From the NCBI GenBank assembly GCA_905480215.1, contig CAJQPL010000025.1, forward strand, positions 1-51,460: 51,460 nucleotides of DNA, given 5' to 3'. Below the pieces are notes generated by a model, which was not told the origin of the DNA, did no database searches, and saw only the letters and a program-made list of their open reading frames with translations. The stretch is from an uncultured Woeseiaceae bacterium. GTDB lineage: Bacteria; Pseudomonadota; Gammaproteobacteria; Steroidobacterales; Woeseiaceae. Made by a program: the position numbers and the translations under genes. Below, in pieces: positions 27,055 to 35,768 of the stretch. The number at the start of each line of letters is the position of its first letter. The stretch's first letter is position 1.

Positions 27055-27798
27055 TTAATCGTTGCTCTTGTCTCTGAAAAACTGCGCTAACAGCGACTTT
27101 GCCTGCGTTCGTGCCGACAATGAATTGGCCTCGATGTCCGCATGAATTGGCCCCTCTCCGCGCCCGGCTGCGTGGTTCACCACCAATGCGAGGCAAACAT
27201 ATTCCAAGCCGAGTTCACGCGCAATCGACGCCTCCGGCATCGCCGTCATACCCACATAATCAGCGCCATCGCGCTCTACCCGGGCAACCTCCGCAATCGT
27301 TTCCAGTCGCGGTCCTTGCATCGTCGCATACACGCCGCCGTCATAGCAGTCGATATCACCACGAGATGCCGCCTGCAATAATTCGGCGCGCAAAAGCGTC
27401 GAAAACGGCTGGTCAAATTCAATATGATCAAACTTGTCATCCAAACCATCGTAGATCGAGTGCGCGCGGCCCCAGGTGTAGTCGAGAATCTGATCCGGCA
27501 GCGCAATTTCTCCACAAGCAAGAAAATCGGAAACGATGCCAACCGTATTCAGCGCGATGATATGTGTTGCGCCTGCGTCTTTGAATGCTGCCATGTTTGC
27601 GCGATAGTTAATGGCATGCGGCGGGATAGTATGTGGCTCACCGTGGCGTGCCAAGGTCAGCAATTGCTGTCCTTCAATGTCGGCCTCGCGAACGGCGGCA
27701 GACGGGAGCCCGAAGCGGGTCTCAACCCGGCGCGCTTGGACGTCAGTAGTGAAGCTGTCGAATCCACTGCCAAGGACTAGTCCGTATTTTTCAGGCAT
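27055..27798 (-). CDS. S-methyl-5'-thioinosine phosphorylase (6-oxopurine nucleoside phosphorylase family)
   Basis: This 247 aa protein belongs to the PNP/MTAP family 2: LVLGSGFD phosphate loop, RHG followed by HTIPPHAINYRAN, MQGPRLET, and a late VVNHAAGRG. Where adenosine-specific MTAP has Asp in its base-binding segment, this has the Asn-type VVNHAAG, expected for a 6-oxopurine. In Pseudomonas the orthologue beside nagZ splits 5'-methylthioinosine to hypoxanthine and methylthioribose-1-phosphate, salvaging the polyamine by-product. The gene overlaps nagZ by 8 bp, as in that synteny. The substrate call rests on synteny plus family, not on direct test. Confidence 0.87.
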   Translation of the reverse strand: MPEKYGLVLGSGFDSFTTDVQARRVETRFGLPSAAVREADIEGQQLLTLARHGEPHTIPPHAINYRANMAAFKDAGATHIIALNTVGIVSDFLACGEIALPDQILDYTWGRAHSIYDGLDDKFDHIEFDQPFSTLLRAELLQAASRGDIDCYDGGVYATMQGPRLETIAEVARVERDGADYVGMTAMPEASIARELGLEYVCLALVVNHAAGRGEGPIHADIEANSLSARTQAKSLLAQFFRDKSND

Positions 27799-28855
27799 TC
27801 AGTTCCAATCCAGGTCTTTCGGTCCATTTCTGAAACAAGCCGTTTACCGCTTGCCATTCCTCTCCTGCACGCAATGTCTCGCGTAATATCTGGCCCGTGC
27901 CGTGCAATCTGGCCAGGCGTACCAACGACAGCGGATTTGAATAATCGCCCAACGCGGCAACCGTCCGTTCAGCCCTGCTGCGATCGTTGCAGACAAGAAT
28001 CATATCGCAACCTGCCTGTAATGCGAGCCTTGCACGCTCCGCCATGCTGCCGTAATCACGGGTAGCCTTCATGCTCAGATCATCACAAAATATCGCACCG
28101 CCAAAACCGAGCCGCGAACGCAATTCGCGTTGCATCCAATACTCTGAAAAGCCCGCCGGCATAGCGTCGATCTCCTGATAAACAATGTGCGCCATCATGA
28201 CACCGGCGACGACACCGGTATTGATGAGACGCTCATAAGGTCGCATGTCGTCGAGAATAAGACCGTAATCACGCCGATCCACTGGCAAACGCAGGTGTGA
28301 GTCAGCGACTACAGCGCCATGCCCCGGAAAATGTTTGGCGACAGCCGCCATCCCGGCACTGCGCAGCCCGCGCGCGAACGCGCCCGCAAGCTCCGCCACC
28401 GCTTCTGGTTTTTTGTGAAACGAACGGTCGCCAATAATTTCACTGATGCCCCAATCCAAATCAACACAGGGTCCAAAACTGAGATCGATACCGGCAGCGC
28501 GAAGCTCCGCAGCAATGATCCAACCTGCCTGTTTTGCAATCCTCAATCCGGATTCAGCATCAAGCTCATACTCCAGACCAATTCGCCGCATCGCAGGCAT
28601 TGGCGTAAATCCTTCACGAAAGCGTTGTACCCGGCCGCCCTCGTGATCCACTGCTATTAGCAGTGGCGGACTTCTTAGGGCGCGAATCTCAGACACCAGG
28701 TCGGTCACCTGATCGACAGATTCGAAATTTCGGGTAAATAGAATGACTCCACCCACGGCTGGCTCCCGCAACAGGTCGCGGTCAGCGGGACTCAATGCGA
28801 GTCCTTCAATATCCAGCATCACGGGTCCTAGTGACATCCGTTGCGCCTCAGGCAT
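27791..28855 (-). CDS. nagZ: beta-N-acetylhexosaminidase NagZ (GH3)
   Basis: This 354 aa cytosolic glycosidase removes GlcNAc from anhydro-muropeptides in cell-wall recycling. The GH3 hallmarks are AVDHEGGRVQRF at 68-79, KHFPGHG at 174-180, the flexible loop His187 in VADSHLRLP, and the nucleophile region FCDDLSM at 256-262. No signal peptide is seen, as expected for a cytosolic NagZ. It lies 5 bp after rlmD and overlaps the phosphorylase gene. NagZ products induce AmpC-type beta-lactamase in some bacteria, but no ampR/ampC is in the window. Confidence 0.96.
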   Translation of the reverse strand: MPEAQRMSLGPVMLDIEGLALSPADRDLLREPAVGGVILFTRNFESVDQVTDLVSEIRALRSPPLLIAVDHEGGRVQRFREGFTPMPAMRRIGLEYELDAESGLRIAKQAGWIIAAELRAAGIDLSFGPCVDLDWGISEIIGDRSFHKKPEAVAELAGAFARGLRSAGMAAVAKHFPGHGAVVADSHLRLPVDRRDYGLILDDMRPYERLINTGVVAGVMMAHIVYQEIDAMPAGFSEYWMQRELRSRLGFGGAIFCDDLSMKATRDYGSMAERARLALQAGCDMILVCNDRSRAERTVAALGDYSNPLSLVRLARLHGTGQILRETLRAGEEWQAVNGLFQKWTERPGLELNA

Positions 28856-28860
28856 GTTGC

Positions 28861-30180
28861 TTAATTTTGTGAGAACACCGCGATTGATTCTACATGGGCA
28901 GTGTGCGGGAACATATCAATAATTCCCGCAGCTTCAAGGCGATAGCCATGTTCATGCACCAGCACACCGGCGTCGCGCGCCAATGTACCCGGATGACAGG
29001 ACACATATACGATGCGCTCGGGATTGAGTAACGCTATGCGTTCGACGATCTCTGCCGCCCCGCTGCGCGCCGGATCCACTAGAAGTCGGTCGCAACCCGC
29101 TTTAAGCCAGGATTCCGTACCATCTATTTTACTTAAGTCAGCGACACGAAATTCGACGTTTTCGAGGCCATTATTGCGAGCATTTTCAGCCGCACGCGCA
29201 ACCAGATTCTTGTCCCCTTCGATGCCAAGCACACTGCCAGCATGTCTCGCCAACGGCAAAGAGAAATTTCCGATCCCGCAGTACAGGTCCAGAACCCGGT
29301 CATCCGCTTTTGGCTGCAATTGTTCGATGGCAAACTTCACCATACGTCGGTTAATATCGCCATTAACCTGCACAAAATCGATTGGCTCGAAGTCCACCCG
29401 AATATCGAATTCAGGCAGCGTGTAGTAAAGCGGCTCGTCGATCGCGGGCGGCTGAATGAGCTGCACTGAATCCAGGCCACCTGGCTGCAAATAAATCCGC
29501 AATTCATGGCGGACGCCAAACGCGATAAGTTCATTCATGTCTGCTTCGCCAGGTGCATCCAGAACCCGAAAAACCAAGGCGGTTGAGTTCTCCGCAACGG
29601 CGACTTCAATCTGCGGCAAGCGCGCTCGAATCGTGAGCTTGGCAACGAGCTCGCTAAGTTCGCCTATCAATCCACCTATAGATCCAGCAAGTACTTCGCA
29701 GCGTTGCATATCGGTAATGAACGGCGCATGGCGTTCGCGAAAACCGACCAGTACACGACCCTTTGCCGTCACATCTTTCACCGCCAAACGAGCGCGACGC
29801 CGATAGCCCCAGGTAGGCCCTATCAGCGGCTCTAGCCAGACGTCGGGTTCAAGCTTTCCTATGCGCTCGAGATTGTCTTTTAGCGTTTGAAACTTGATAC
29901 GTCGTTGATAGTCATCGCTAACGTGTTGCAAAGAACATCCGCCACAACGGCCGAATGCTTCACACTTTGCATCGATTCTATCCGCAGATGCCTCGATAAC
30001 TTCGAGCAACTCTGCCTCGTCAAAATTACGCCGCGACTTGCGGCGAATGAACTCCACCGTCTCGCCGGGCAGCGCTCCTGCAACGAATACTTTCTTGCCG
30101 CTAACGGCAGCGATACCCCGACCGTCATGCGTTGCCGAATCAATGCTTGCCGTTTCCGGCTCTCTGCGTTTTCTTGCCAT
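28861..30180 (-). CDS. rlmD: 23S rRNA (uracil(1939)-C(5))-methyltransferase
   Basis: RlmD methylates U1939 of 23S rRNA with SAM. The 439 aa protein has an N-terminal TRAM RNA-binding domain (to about residue 60), the four iron-sulfur cysteines Cys73, Cys79, Cys82 (CGGCSLQH) and Cys161, and the SAM motif DLYCGIGNFSLPLA. The catalytic Cys is near 395 in VSCHPGT. These four cysteines and the order match E. coli RlmD rather than TrmA. It lies 9 bp after the exonuclease gene. Confidence 0.95.
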   Translation of the reverse strand: MARKRREPETASIDSATHDGRGIAAVSGKKVFVAGALPGETVEFIRRKSRRNFDEAELLEVIEASADRIDAKCEAFGRCGGCSLQHVSDDYQRRIKFQTLKDNLERIGKLEPDVWLEPLIGPTWGYRRRARLAVKDVTAKGRVLVGFRERHAPFITDMQRCEVLAGSIGGLIGELSELVAKLTIRARLPQIEVAVAENSTALVFRVLDAPGEADMNELIAFGVRHELRIYLQPGGLDSVQLIQPPAIDEPLYYTLPEFDIRVDFEPIDFVQVNGDINRRMVKFAIEQLQPKADDRVLDLYCGIGNFSLPLARHAGSVLGIEGDKNLVARAAENARNNGLENVEFRVADLSKIDGTESWLKAGCDRLLVDPARSGAAEIVERIALLNPERIVYVSCHPGTLARDAGVLVHEHGYRLEAAGIIDMFPHTAHVESIAVFSQN

Positions 30181-30189
30181 GGGTGTCGC

Positions 30190-30960
30190 CTATGCGGGCC
30201 AGGCCGCAAGAAATTCGTTCAAGTGGGGCTGATCCATTGTGGCAAGCGTTTCGCGAACCAACGCGAATTCACGCTCCAGATCCTTGGCGTCGAGATTGCC
30301 GCGCATGAATTCGAAACGCAGGAAAACCAACCAGGTATTCAAGACATCCGTCTCGCAATAATCACGTATCTCACGGATGCCACCGGCGCGGAAGGTCTCC
30401 CAGACTTTGTCACCACTCATCCCTAACTTGCCGGGAAAACCCAGTAACACCGCCATTTGATCAAGACTCGCGCGGCCACGCGGCTGAAACCCAGCCAATA
30501 CGTCCATTAGATCAACATGTCGCCAGTGAAAGCGGCTCATGTAGTTATTCCACTTAAAATCGCGGTCGTTCTCGCCCATTTCCCAATATCGCGGCGCCTG
30601 CACACCATGTTTGAGCGCGCGGTAATGTAGAACAGGAAGGTCAAAACCGCTGCCGTTCCAGGAAACAAGATCCGGTGTGTAGCGTTCAATGCCATCAAAA
30701 AAGCGTTGCACGATCTCCGCCTCATTCGATTCCTCGTCGCCAAGCGTCCAGACCTTGAAGGTATCGGCTGTGCGAAAGGTTACCGAGATCGCGACGATTC
30801 TCTGCAAATGCAGTGGCAGAAAATCTGAACCGGTTTGTTGCTGACGCTTGAACATCATCGCAGTCGCGACATCATCATCCGCGAGGCCATCGAGGTCGAA
30901 GTAGTCGCGCCCAAAGTCGACGTCAGGGACGGTTTCAATATCAAAGGAAAAACTATGCAT
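30190..30960 (-). CDS. predicted 3'-5' exonuclease (DNA polymerase B-like exonuclease fold)
   Basis: The 256 aa protein fits the DNA_pol_B_exo2 type of DEDD exonuclease. Exo I is FDIET (Asp7, Glu9), Exo II lies in LVSWNGSGFDLPVLHYRALKH, and Exo III is in RDYCETDVLNTW. All acidic metal ligands appear present. LGFPGKLGMSGDKVWE between them is typical of the group. It probably trims DNA or RNA 3' ends in the cytosol; no specific function is established that I know of. It sits between acpS and rlmD in the operon. Confidence 0.9.
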   Translation of the reverse strand: MHSFSFDIETVPDVDFGRDYFDLDGLADDDVATAMMFKRQQQTGSDFLPLHLQRIVAISVTFRTADTFKVWTLGDEESNEAEIVQRFFDGIERYTPDLVSWNGSGFDLPVLHYRALKHGVQAPRYWEMGENDRDFKWNNYMSRFHWRHVDLMDVLAGFQPRGRASLDQMAVLLGFPGKLGMSGDKVWETFRAGGIREIRDYCETDVLNTWLVFLRFEFMRGNLDAKDLEREFALVRETLATMDQPHLNEFLAAWPA

Positions 30961-30978
30961 GCTATTAGTCCATACTGC

Positions 30979-31368
30979 CTAAGTAGAATCGGCTGTTTCG
31001 ACAACCGCAAAAGCCACGATCAGACCTGCGTCATCGGTCAGACTTACATGTCCTTTGCCAACGCCGAGTTCGTCACACACTTTTTGCCCGCGCGGCGACC
31101 AGATGATAAGCGGCCTGCCCCACTCGTTATTTGTAATACCAACATCTCGCAACCAAACGCCATGCGCAAACCCGGTACCCATTGCTTTGACTGCAGCTTC
31201 TTTGCCCGCGAAGCGCATCGCCAGAAAGCGTACCGGACTTTTCGTCTTGCGAAACAGTAGCATTTCCTCATCCATGAGAATTCGCTTTGCAAAGTGCTCA
31301 CCAAATCGTTCCCAAGTTGCCTGAATGCGAGACATTTCGACAATGTCTGTACCTACCCCAAAAATCAT
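30979..31368 (-). CDS. acpS: holo-[acyl-carrier-protein] synthase
   Basis: AcpS moves 4'-phosphopantetheine from CoA to the acyl carrier protein serine, needed for fatty acid synthesis. The 129 aa length is normal. The metal ligands are Asp8 in GVGTDIVE and Glu57 in RFAGKEAAVKA, followed by GTG. It lies 8 bp downstream of pdxJ, the usual pdxJ-acpS pairing. The product is a small cytosolic trimer in relatives. Confidence 0.96.
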   Translation of the reverse strand: MIFGVGTDIVEMSRIQATWERFGEHFAKRILMDEEMLLFRKTKSPVRFLAMRFAGKEAAVKAMGTGFAHGVWLRDVGITNNEWGRPLIIWSPRGQKVCDELGVGKGHVSLTDDAGLIVAFAVVETADST

Positions 31369-31376
31369 TGACTAAA

Positions 31377-32126
31377 TTATCCTCGCCTTGCTTCGCTCAT
31401 GGCGCGCTTCATCGCGCCAACGGCGGAAGCCAGACCGTCAAACACCGCTGTCGAAACAATCGAATGTCCGATATTGAGTTCAACTATCTCGCTAATCCTG
31501 GCAATCGCGGCCACATTCTCAATATGCAGCCCATGACCCGCATTGATAACCAGGCCAAGACCGCGACCGTAGTGTGCCGCATCAACGATACGTTGCAATT
31601 CTATTTGTTGCTGTTCACCCACGGCATCCGCATAGCCGCCAGTATGCAATTCTACGACCGGCGCGCCTGCGGCTAGCGCAGCGTCGAGCTGCGAGCGATC
31701 GGGATCTATGAACAAGGATGCGCGTATGCCGTCTGCCGACAGGCGACTGCAGGCCGCCGTCACTTTGGCCATCTGACCTGCAACATCAAGTCCACCCTCA
31801 GTTGTTAACTCCGCGCGCTTTTCCGGGACCAGACAAACATCGCTCGGTTTAATTTGTGCAGCGATATCGAGCATTTCGTCTGTCACGGCTATTTCCAGGT
31901 TCATATGCGTCTGCATAACCTTGTTAATCGCTGCCAGATCGGCATCCTGAATATGCCGCCGGTCTTCACGCAGGTGCACCGTAATACTGTCCGCACCGGC
32001 TTGCTCCGCGATCACTACCGCATCAGCCGGCGCCGGATAGACCGTACCGCGAGCCTCACGTAACGTCGCTACGTGATCAATATTCACACCCAATTTAAGA
32101 TCTTTGCCGTTACTCACTGTTTGCAT
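31377..32126 (-). CDS. pdxJ: pyridoxine 5'-phosphate synthase
   Basis: PdxJ condenses 1-deoxyxylulose-5-phosphate with 3-amino-2-oxopropyl phosphate to pyridoxine phosphate, the last ring-forming step of vitamin B6 synthesis. The 249 aa protein shows [46 protein letters not shown] and GHGLHIENV, all conserved. The ATG at 32126 overlaps recO by 17 bp. The GTG at 32117 has a better-spaced GGGA and an 8 bp overlap, so it may be the real start. Confidence 0.96.
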   Translation of the reverse strand: MQTVSNGKDLKLGVNIDHVATLREARGTVYPAPADAVVIAEQAGADSITVHLREDRRHIQDADLAAINKVMQTHMNLEIAVTDEMLDIAAQIKPSDVCLVPEKRAELTTEGGLDVAGQMAKVTAACSRLSADGIRASLFIDPDRSQLDAALAAGAPVVELHTGGYADAVGEQQQIELQRIVDAAHYGRGLGLVINAGHGLHIENVAAIARISEIVELNIGHSIVSTAVFDGLASAVGAMKRAMSEARRG

Positions 32127-32868
32127 TCCCGATTTTCACAGGTGCGATTCTACCCCGATGTAGTTCTAGCAGCACCTTACGGCTCTTAAGTTCTTTGCCA
32201 CCGAGATGAAAACCGATGATGTCGCGCATCAAGCGATTCGCCGCCCGCAAGACATCCGCATCATCGAAGCGCTGTTCCGCCACACCACTAAGCAAAGCAC
32301 CGCTAAACACCAGGGGTCCCTCACTGCGCTGCACAGCAACGGGGCCCTGCTCCATCCGGTATTCGTAGTGTTGCTCTGCAAGCAGCGGTTCTGTACTGCC
32401 AAACTCATGCTTCAGGTTGACCGCATAACCAAGCAAACTTAGAAACTCGATCTCAAATGAGCGCAAACTCGCAGCAACGTCGTTGCTGCCGACCAATGAC
32501 CGCAAGACGGTTTCGTAGAGCGCGAAAATTTCCGGTTGCGGATCAAACTTATGCAGAAAATTAATAAGTAGCTCGTTAATGTAATACGCTGACAATATCG
32601 TGTCGCCTGTCATTCCGGCTGGCGGCCCCGCACTTTCCGCGCCGGTCAACGTCCCCAAATCTGACTTCGACACCCATGAAACGCGCAATGGCAAGAAAGG
32701 TCGCAGAACCCCAGCAAGGCGTGACTTTGAGCCGCGACTACCGCGGGCAACCACCGCTATCTTGCCGTAGTCGCGAGTCACGATGTCCAGAATCTGACTC
32801 GAATCGCGAAACGGACGATGATGCAGGACATAGCCAGGCTGCTGCTGAACGCGTCGTTGGGAACTCAT
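32110..32868 (-). CDS. recO: DNA repair protein RecO
   Basis: RecO, with RecR, loads RecA on single-stranded DNA at gaps. The 252 aa protein has an N-terminal OB fold ([35 protein letters not shown]) with the basic [10 protein letters not shown] segment, followed by a helical C-terminal domain. [11 protein letters not shown] is a typical mid-region block. The zinc-cysteine motif of Gram-positive RecO is absent, as in other gammaproteobacteria. It lies between era and pdxJ, the common order. Confidence 0.94.
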   Translation of the reverse strand: MSSQRRVQQQPGYVLHHRPFRDSSQILDIVTRDYGKIAVVARGSRGSKSRLAGVLRPFLPLRVSWVSKSDLGTLTGAESAGPPAGMTGDTILSAYYINELLINFLHKFDPQPEIFALYETVLRSLVGSNDVAASLRSFEIEFLSLLGYAVNLKHEFGSTEPLLAEQHYEYRMEQGPVAVQRSEGPLVFSGALLSGVAEQRFDDADVLRAANRLMRDIIGFHLGGKELKSRKVLLELHRGRIAPVKIGNANSE

Positions 32869-32896
32869 TACTCGAAGTTCATCGTTGTAGCCTTAG

Positions 32897-33799
32897 CTAG
32901 GGTGCATCATAACCAAGGCTCAACAAATCTTTTTCATTGTCGGCCCAATTGTTTTTAACTTTTACCCACAACTCCAGGTGCACTCGCTGTCCGAGTAAAT
33001 CAACGATATCGAGACGTGCTGCACGACCTACTTTTTTCAAAACACCGCCGTTCTTACCGACCGCTATGCCCTTTTGGCTGTCGCGTTCTACCCAGATAAC
33101 TGCACTGATCGCGATACCACTGTCCTCGCGAACCAAGCGTTCGATCTGCACCGTCAGACCGTAGGGCATCTCCTGATGCAGCATCAACGTTAATTTCTCA
33201 CGAATAATTTCTGCAACATGGAACTCTTCGCTACGGTCTGTGTGCATATCCTCTGGAAACAACGGCGGCGATTTTGGCAAGTAGCCGGGAATGGTAGTCA
33301 TGAGGAGGTCTAAATTGTCGTTCTTGAGCGCCGATATTGGCATTAACTCAACGAACTCCGCACGCGCCGCCATTGTTGCCAGCGCTTCAAGCAACTTCGG
33401 TTTGGGGTGCACCTTATCGACCTTATTGAGCAACGCGATAATCGGTGCGCGACTGGAACTGAGCCGTTCGAGCACGTCATCATCTTCACTTGTCCATTGT
33501 GTAGCGTCACTGACAAACAAAATGAGATCAGCATCGGCAAGCGCATTCGCCGCAGTACGATTCATCATGCGATTCATTGCCTTACCTGACTTGCGGTGCA
33601 AACCCGGTGTATCCACGAAAATAATTTGTTCCGTGTCTGCCGTATGCACCGCGAGAATGCGATGCCGCGTGGTCTGGGGCTTAGCAGTAACAATGCTGAC
33701 TTTGCGACCCATCACCGCATTGATCAATGTCGACTTGCCTACATTTGGACGCCCGATAACCGCGACCAGCCCACAGCGATAGTCCGATTCGTCATTCAT
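32897..33799 (-). CDS. era: GTPase Era
   Basis: Era binds 16S rRNA and aids 30S ribosome maturation. The 300 aa product has G1 GRPNVGKSTLIN near 16-27, G3 DTPGLHRK, G4 NKVD and a SAL G5, with the C-terminal KH domain from about residue 200 (REKLTLMLHQEMPYGLTVQIE). All switch elements look intact. It overlaps rnc by 4 bp (ATGA), the usual rnc-era coupling. Confidence 0.97.
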   Translation of the reverse strand: MNDESDYRCGLVAVIGRPNVGKSTLINAVMGRKVSIVTAKPQTTRHRILAVHTADTEQIIFVDTPGLHRKSGKAMNRMMNRTAANALADADLILFVSDATQWTSEDDDVLERLSSSRAPIIALLNKVDKVHPKPKLLEALATMAARAEFVELMPISALKNDNLDLLMTTIPGYLPKSPPLFPEDMHTDRSEEFHVAEIIREKLTLMLHQEMPYGLTVQIERLVREDSGIAISAVIWVERDSQKGIAVGKNGGVLKKVGRAARLDIVDLLGQRVHLELWVKVKNNWADNEKDLLSLGYDAP

Positions 33800-34473
33800 T
33801 CTTTGCCGCCATCCAATAGCTTAAACATTTCACCAGCTGCGACTTGCTCTGCCTTACGCCGTGATGTTGCGTCACCGCTAGTCACGTGTTCCGCGACTTT
33901 ACAAGATACCGTGAACTCCAGCTCATGATCTTCACCATTAATGGTGTCCAGCTGGTAATCCGGTAACGGCATTTTTCGTGCCTGCAGCCATTCCTGCAAC
34001 CGGGTCTTCGGGTCACGTAGATCATCGGCGTCCGGCAGACGCTCAATACGCACTGCGTAAACTCGTGTAATCACTGCTTCGGCTGCGGCAAAACCCCTGT
34101 CCAGAAAAATTGCTCCGAAGATCGCCTCCAGGGCATCGGCCAGAATCGACTCGCGCCGGTGACCACCTGTTTTGAGTTCGCCACTGCCAAGCAGCAGATG
34201 CTCGCCGAGTCCCATCTCCAGTGCGAGTCGTCCGAGAGACTCATCTTTAACCAGGGACGCACGCAGCTTGCTCAGATCGCCTTCATCGGCATCCGGTCGG
34301 CGTGCATAGACGATGTTTGAAATAACGAAATCGAGAACAGCATCCCCGAGAAACTCGAGCCGTTCATTATTCTGCTTGCTTTTGCTTCTGTGGGTTAACG
34401 CTTGCTGAAAAAGCTCAGCGTCTTGAAAACGATACTTAAGCGTCTTCTCTAGCCAACTCTCGGCTTTGTCCAA
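33796..34473 (-). CDS. rnc: ribonuclease III
   Basis: RNase III cuts double-stranded RNA, including rRNA precursors. The 225 aa product has the signature NERLEFLGDAVLDFVIS with the catalytic acidic residues, a second acidic site in DALEAIFGAIFLD, and a C-terminal dsRNA-binding domain (DPKTRLQEWLQARK ... TSGDATSRRKAEQVAAGEM). The start is TTG at 34473 with a weak purine-rich site; no ATG is in a better position. In many bacteria RNase III limits its own mRNA by cutting a leader hairpin; I do not see one in the 41 bp gap here. Confidence 0.96.
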   Translation of the reverse strand: MDKAESWLEKTLKYRFQDAELFQQALTHRSKSKQNNERLEFLGDAVLDFVISNIVYARRPDADEGDLSKLRASLVKDESLGRLALEMGLGEHLLLGSGELKTGGHRRESILADALEAIFGAIFLDRGFAAAEAVITRVYAVRIERLPDADDLRDPKTRLQEWLQARKMPLPDYQLDTINGEDHELEFTVSCKVAEHVTSGDATSRRKAEQVAAGEMFKLLDGGKE

Positions 34474-34514
34474 TGGATTCGCTCTTCATTTGTCAGGACC
34501 GCTCACCTGACGAC

Positions 34515-34910
34515 TTATCGACGTATCACTACTCGATTGTCAAAGTCCACCACGAACGAAACGTTGGCGATAAACGGCGCCTTGTGAGAATACGTGGCGG
34601 CAACTTCATAACCACCATCAACCTTCGACACTGTAACGTCCTTGGCATTAATGATGCCAACACTTTCGATGTCAAAACGCCTTGATATATAGTTGCGAAT
34701 CGATGCTCGACTGGCATTCGCCCCATCAAACTCTGTTTGTACGCCAGAAACAACACCGGCGACCTTCATGTAGTTGAGGTAAATCGGTGTCAAGCGCATG
34801 CCGCCAAATACGAACAAACCGACAAACAACACAAGAATAATCAAGCCGAGCGTGGTCATGCCGGCCTGCCGGCCTCTTGAACTAAGCCTGTTAAGGGATC
34901 TGGCGTACAT
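34515..34910 (-). CDS. DUF4845 family single-pass membrane protein
   Basis: The 131 aa protein has a basic N-terminus, one membrane helix (about 18-40, ending LFVFGGMRLTPIYLNYMKV) and a periplasmic-looking domain. The phrase RLTPIYLNYMKV and the layout match DUF4845, which typically sits between lepB and rnc. The function is unknown. The N-terminal helix after RGRQAGMTTLG resembles pilin or type II secretion leaders, but no known cleavage-site pattern is complete. It lies 90 bp after lepB; that gap holds nothing I recognise. Confidence 0.86.
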   Translation of the reverse strand: MYARSLNRLSSRGRQAGMTTLGLIILVLFVGLFVFGGMRLTPIYLNYMKVAGVVSGVQTEFDGANASRASIRNYISRRFDIESVGIINAKDVTVSKVDGGYEVAATYSHKAPFIANVSFVVDFDNRVVIRR

Positions 34911-35000
34911 ATCGATGTCTCCGGGTCAGTCTTGCGACTTTACAAAATCAGGCGCCAGAGTAGCTTGGTTTTGGCTAGCAAATCAGTGACTGGTGCCACA

Positions 35001-35759
35001 TTATTCGATTTTCCTGCCAATTCTGCCCCATTCCGGCATATTCCAGGGCACAAAATGCATCCAGACCCTGACAGCTTCGCCAACCAGGTATTCTTCCGGT
35101 ATTGCGCCAAGAAATCGGCTATCACTACTGTTATCGCGATTGTCGCCCATCATGAAGTACTCGCCCTCACGGATATTGTAGACCCCATCTTTCTTGGAAT
35201 AGCTGGGATTTCGGATCAGCATCTCGTGCTCCCGGCCATCCAGGTTCTCGCGGTAAACCGGTATACCGTCATGGTCTTCGCCGCTAGCCTGAAGGTCCAC
35301 CCTCACGCCATTAATCGTCAAACGTTGCTGCTCAAATCGCACTTCGTCGCCAGGCAGTCCGATTACCCGTTTGATGTAATTGACGCTCGGCTCCGATGGC
35401 AGCCGAAATACAACCACATCACCTCGTTTAGGTTCTCCGGTTTCGATTATCTTGGTCTCGGTCACTGGCAGCCGTAGACCGTAGCTGTATTTTTTAACGA
35501 AAATAAAATCGCCATCCAGCAGCGTCGGCATCATCGAACCCGATGGGATTCTAAAGGGCTCGAAGACAAACGAGCGAATGACCAGCACGAACAGCAATAC
35601 CGGCAGGAAGGATCGCGCGTATTCGACCAAAGTTGAAATCGCATTCGGAACGTTACGACTATCCTGCTCGCTTGTCTTCCAAACAAGTTTATCCAATGCC
35701 ACGACGACCGCCGCGACCAGCGTCAAAACCACCAAAATAAGCGCGAGATTAATACTCAA
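35001..35759 (-). CDS. lepB: signal peptidase I
   Basis: LepB removes signal peptides from exported proteins at the outer face of the inner membrane. The 252 aa product has two N-terminal helices (about 5-22 and 50-65). The serine nucleophile is Ser75 in PSGSMMPT and the lysine base is Lys130 in NYIKRVIGLPGD; the late GDNRDNSSDSRFLG box is also present. The start is TTG at 35759, 9 bp after lepA. It forms the lepA-lepB operon. Confidence 0.97.
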   Translation of the reverse strand: MSINLALILVVLTLVAAVVVALDKLVWKTSEQDSRNVPNAISTLVEYARSFLPVLLFVLVIRSFVFEPFRIPSGSMMPTLLDGDFIFVKKYSYGLRLPVTETKIIETGEPKRGDVVVFRLPSEPSVNYIKRVIGLPGDEVRFEQQRLTINGVRVDLQASGEDHDGIPVYRENLDGREHEMLIRNPSYSKKDGVYNIREGEYFMMGDNRDNSSDSRFLGAIPEEYLVGEAVRVWMHFVPWNMPEWGRIGRKIE

Positions 35760-35768
35760 TGTTAGTGC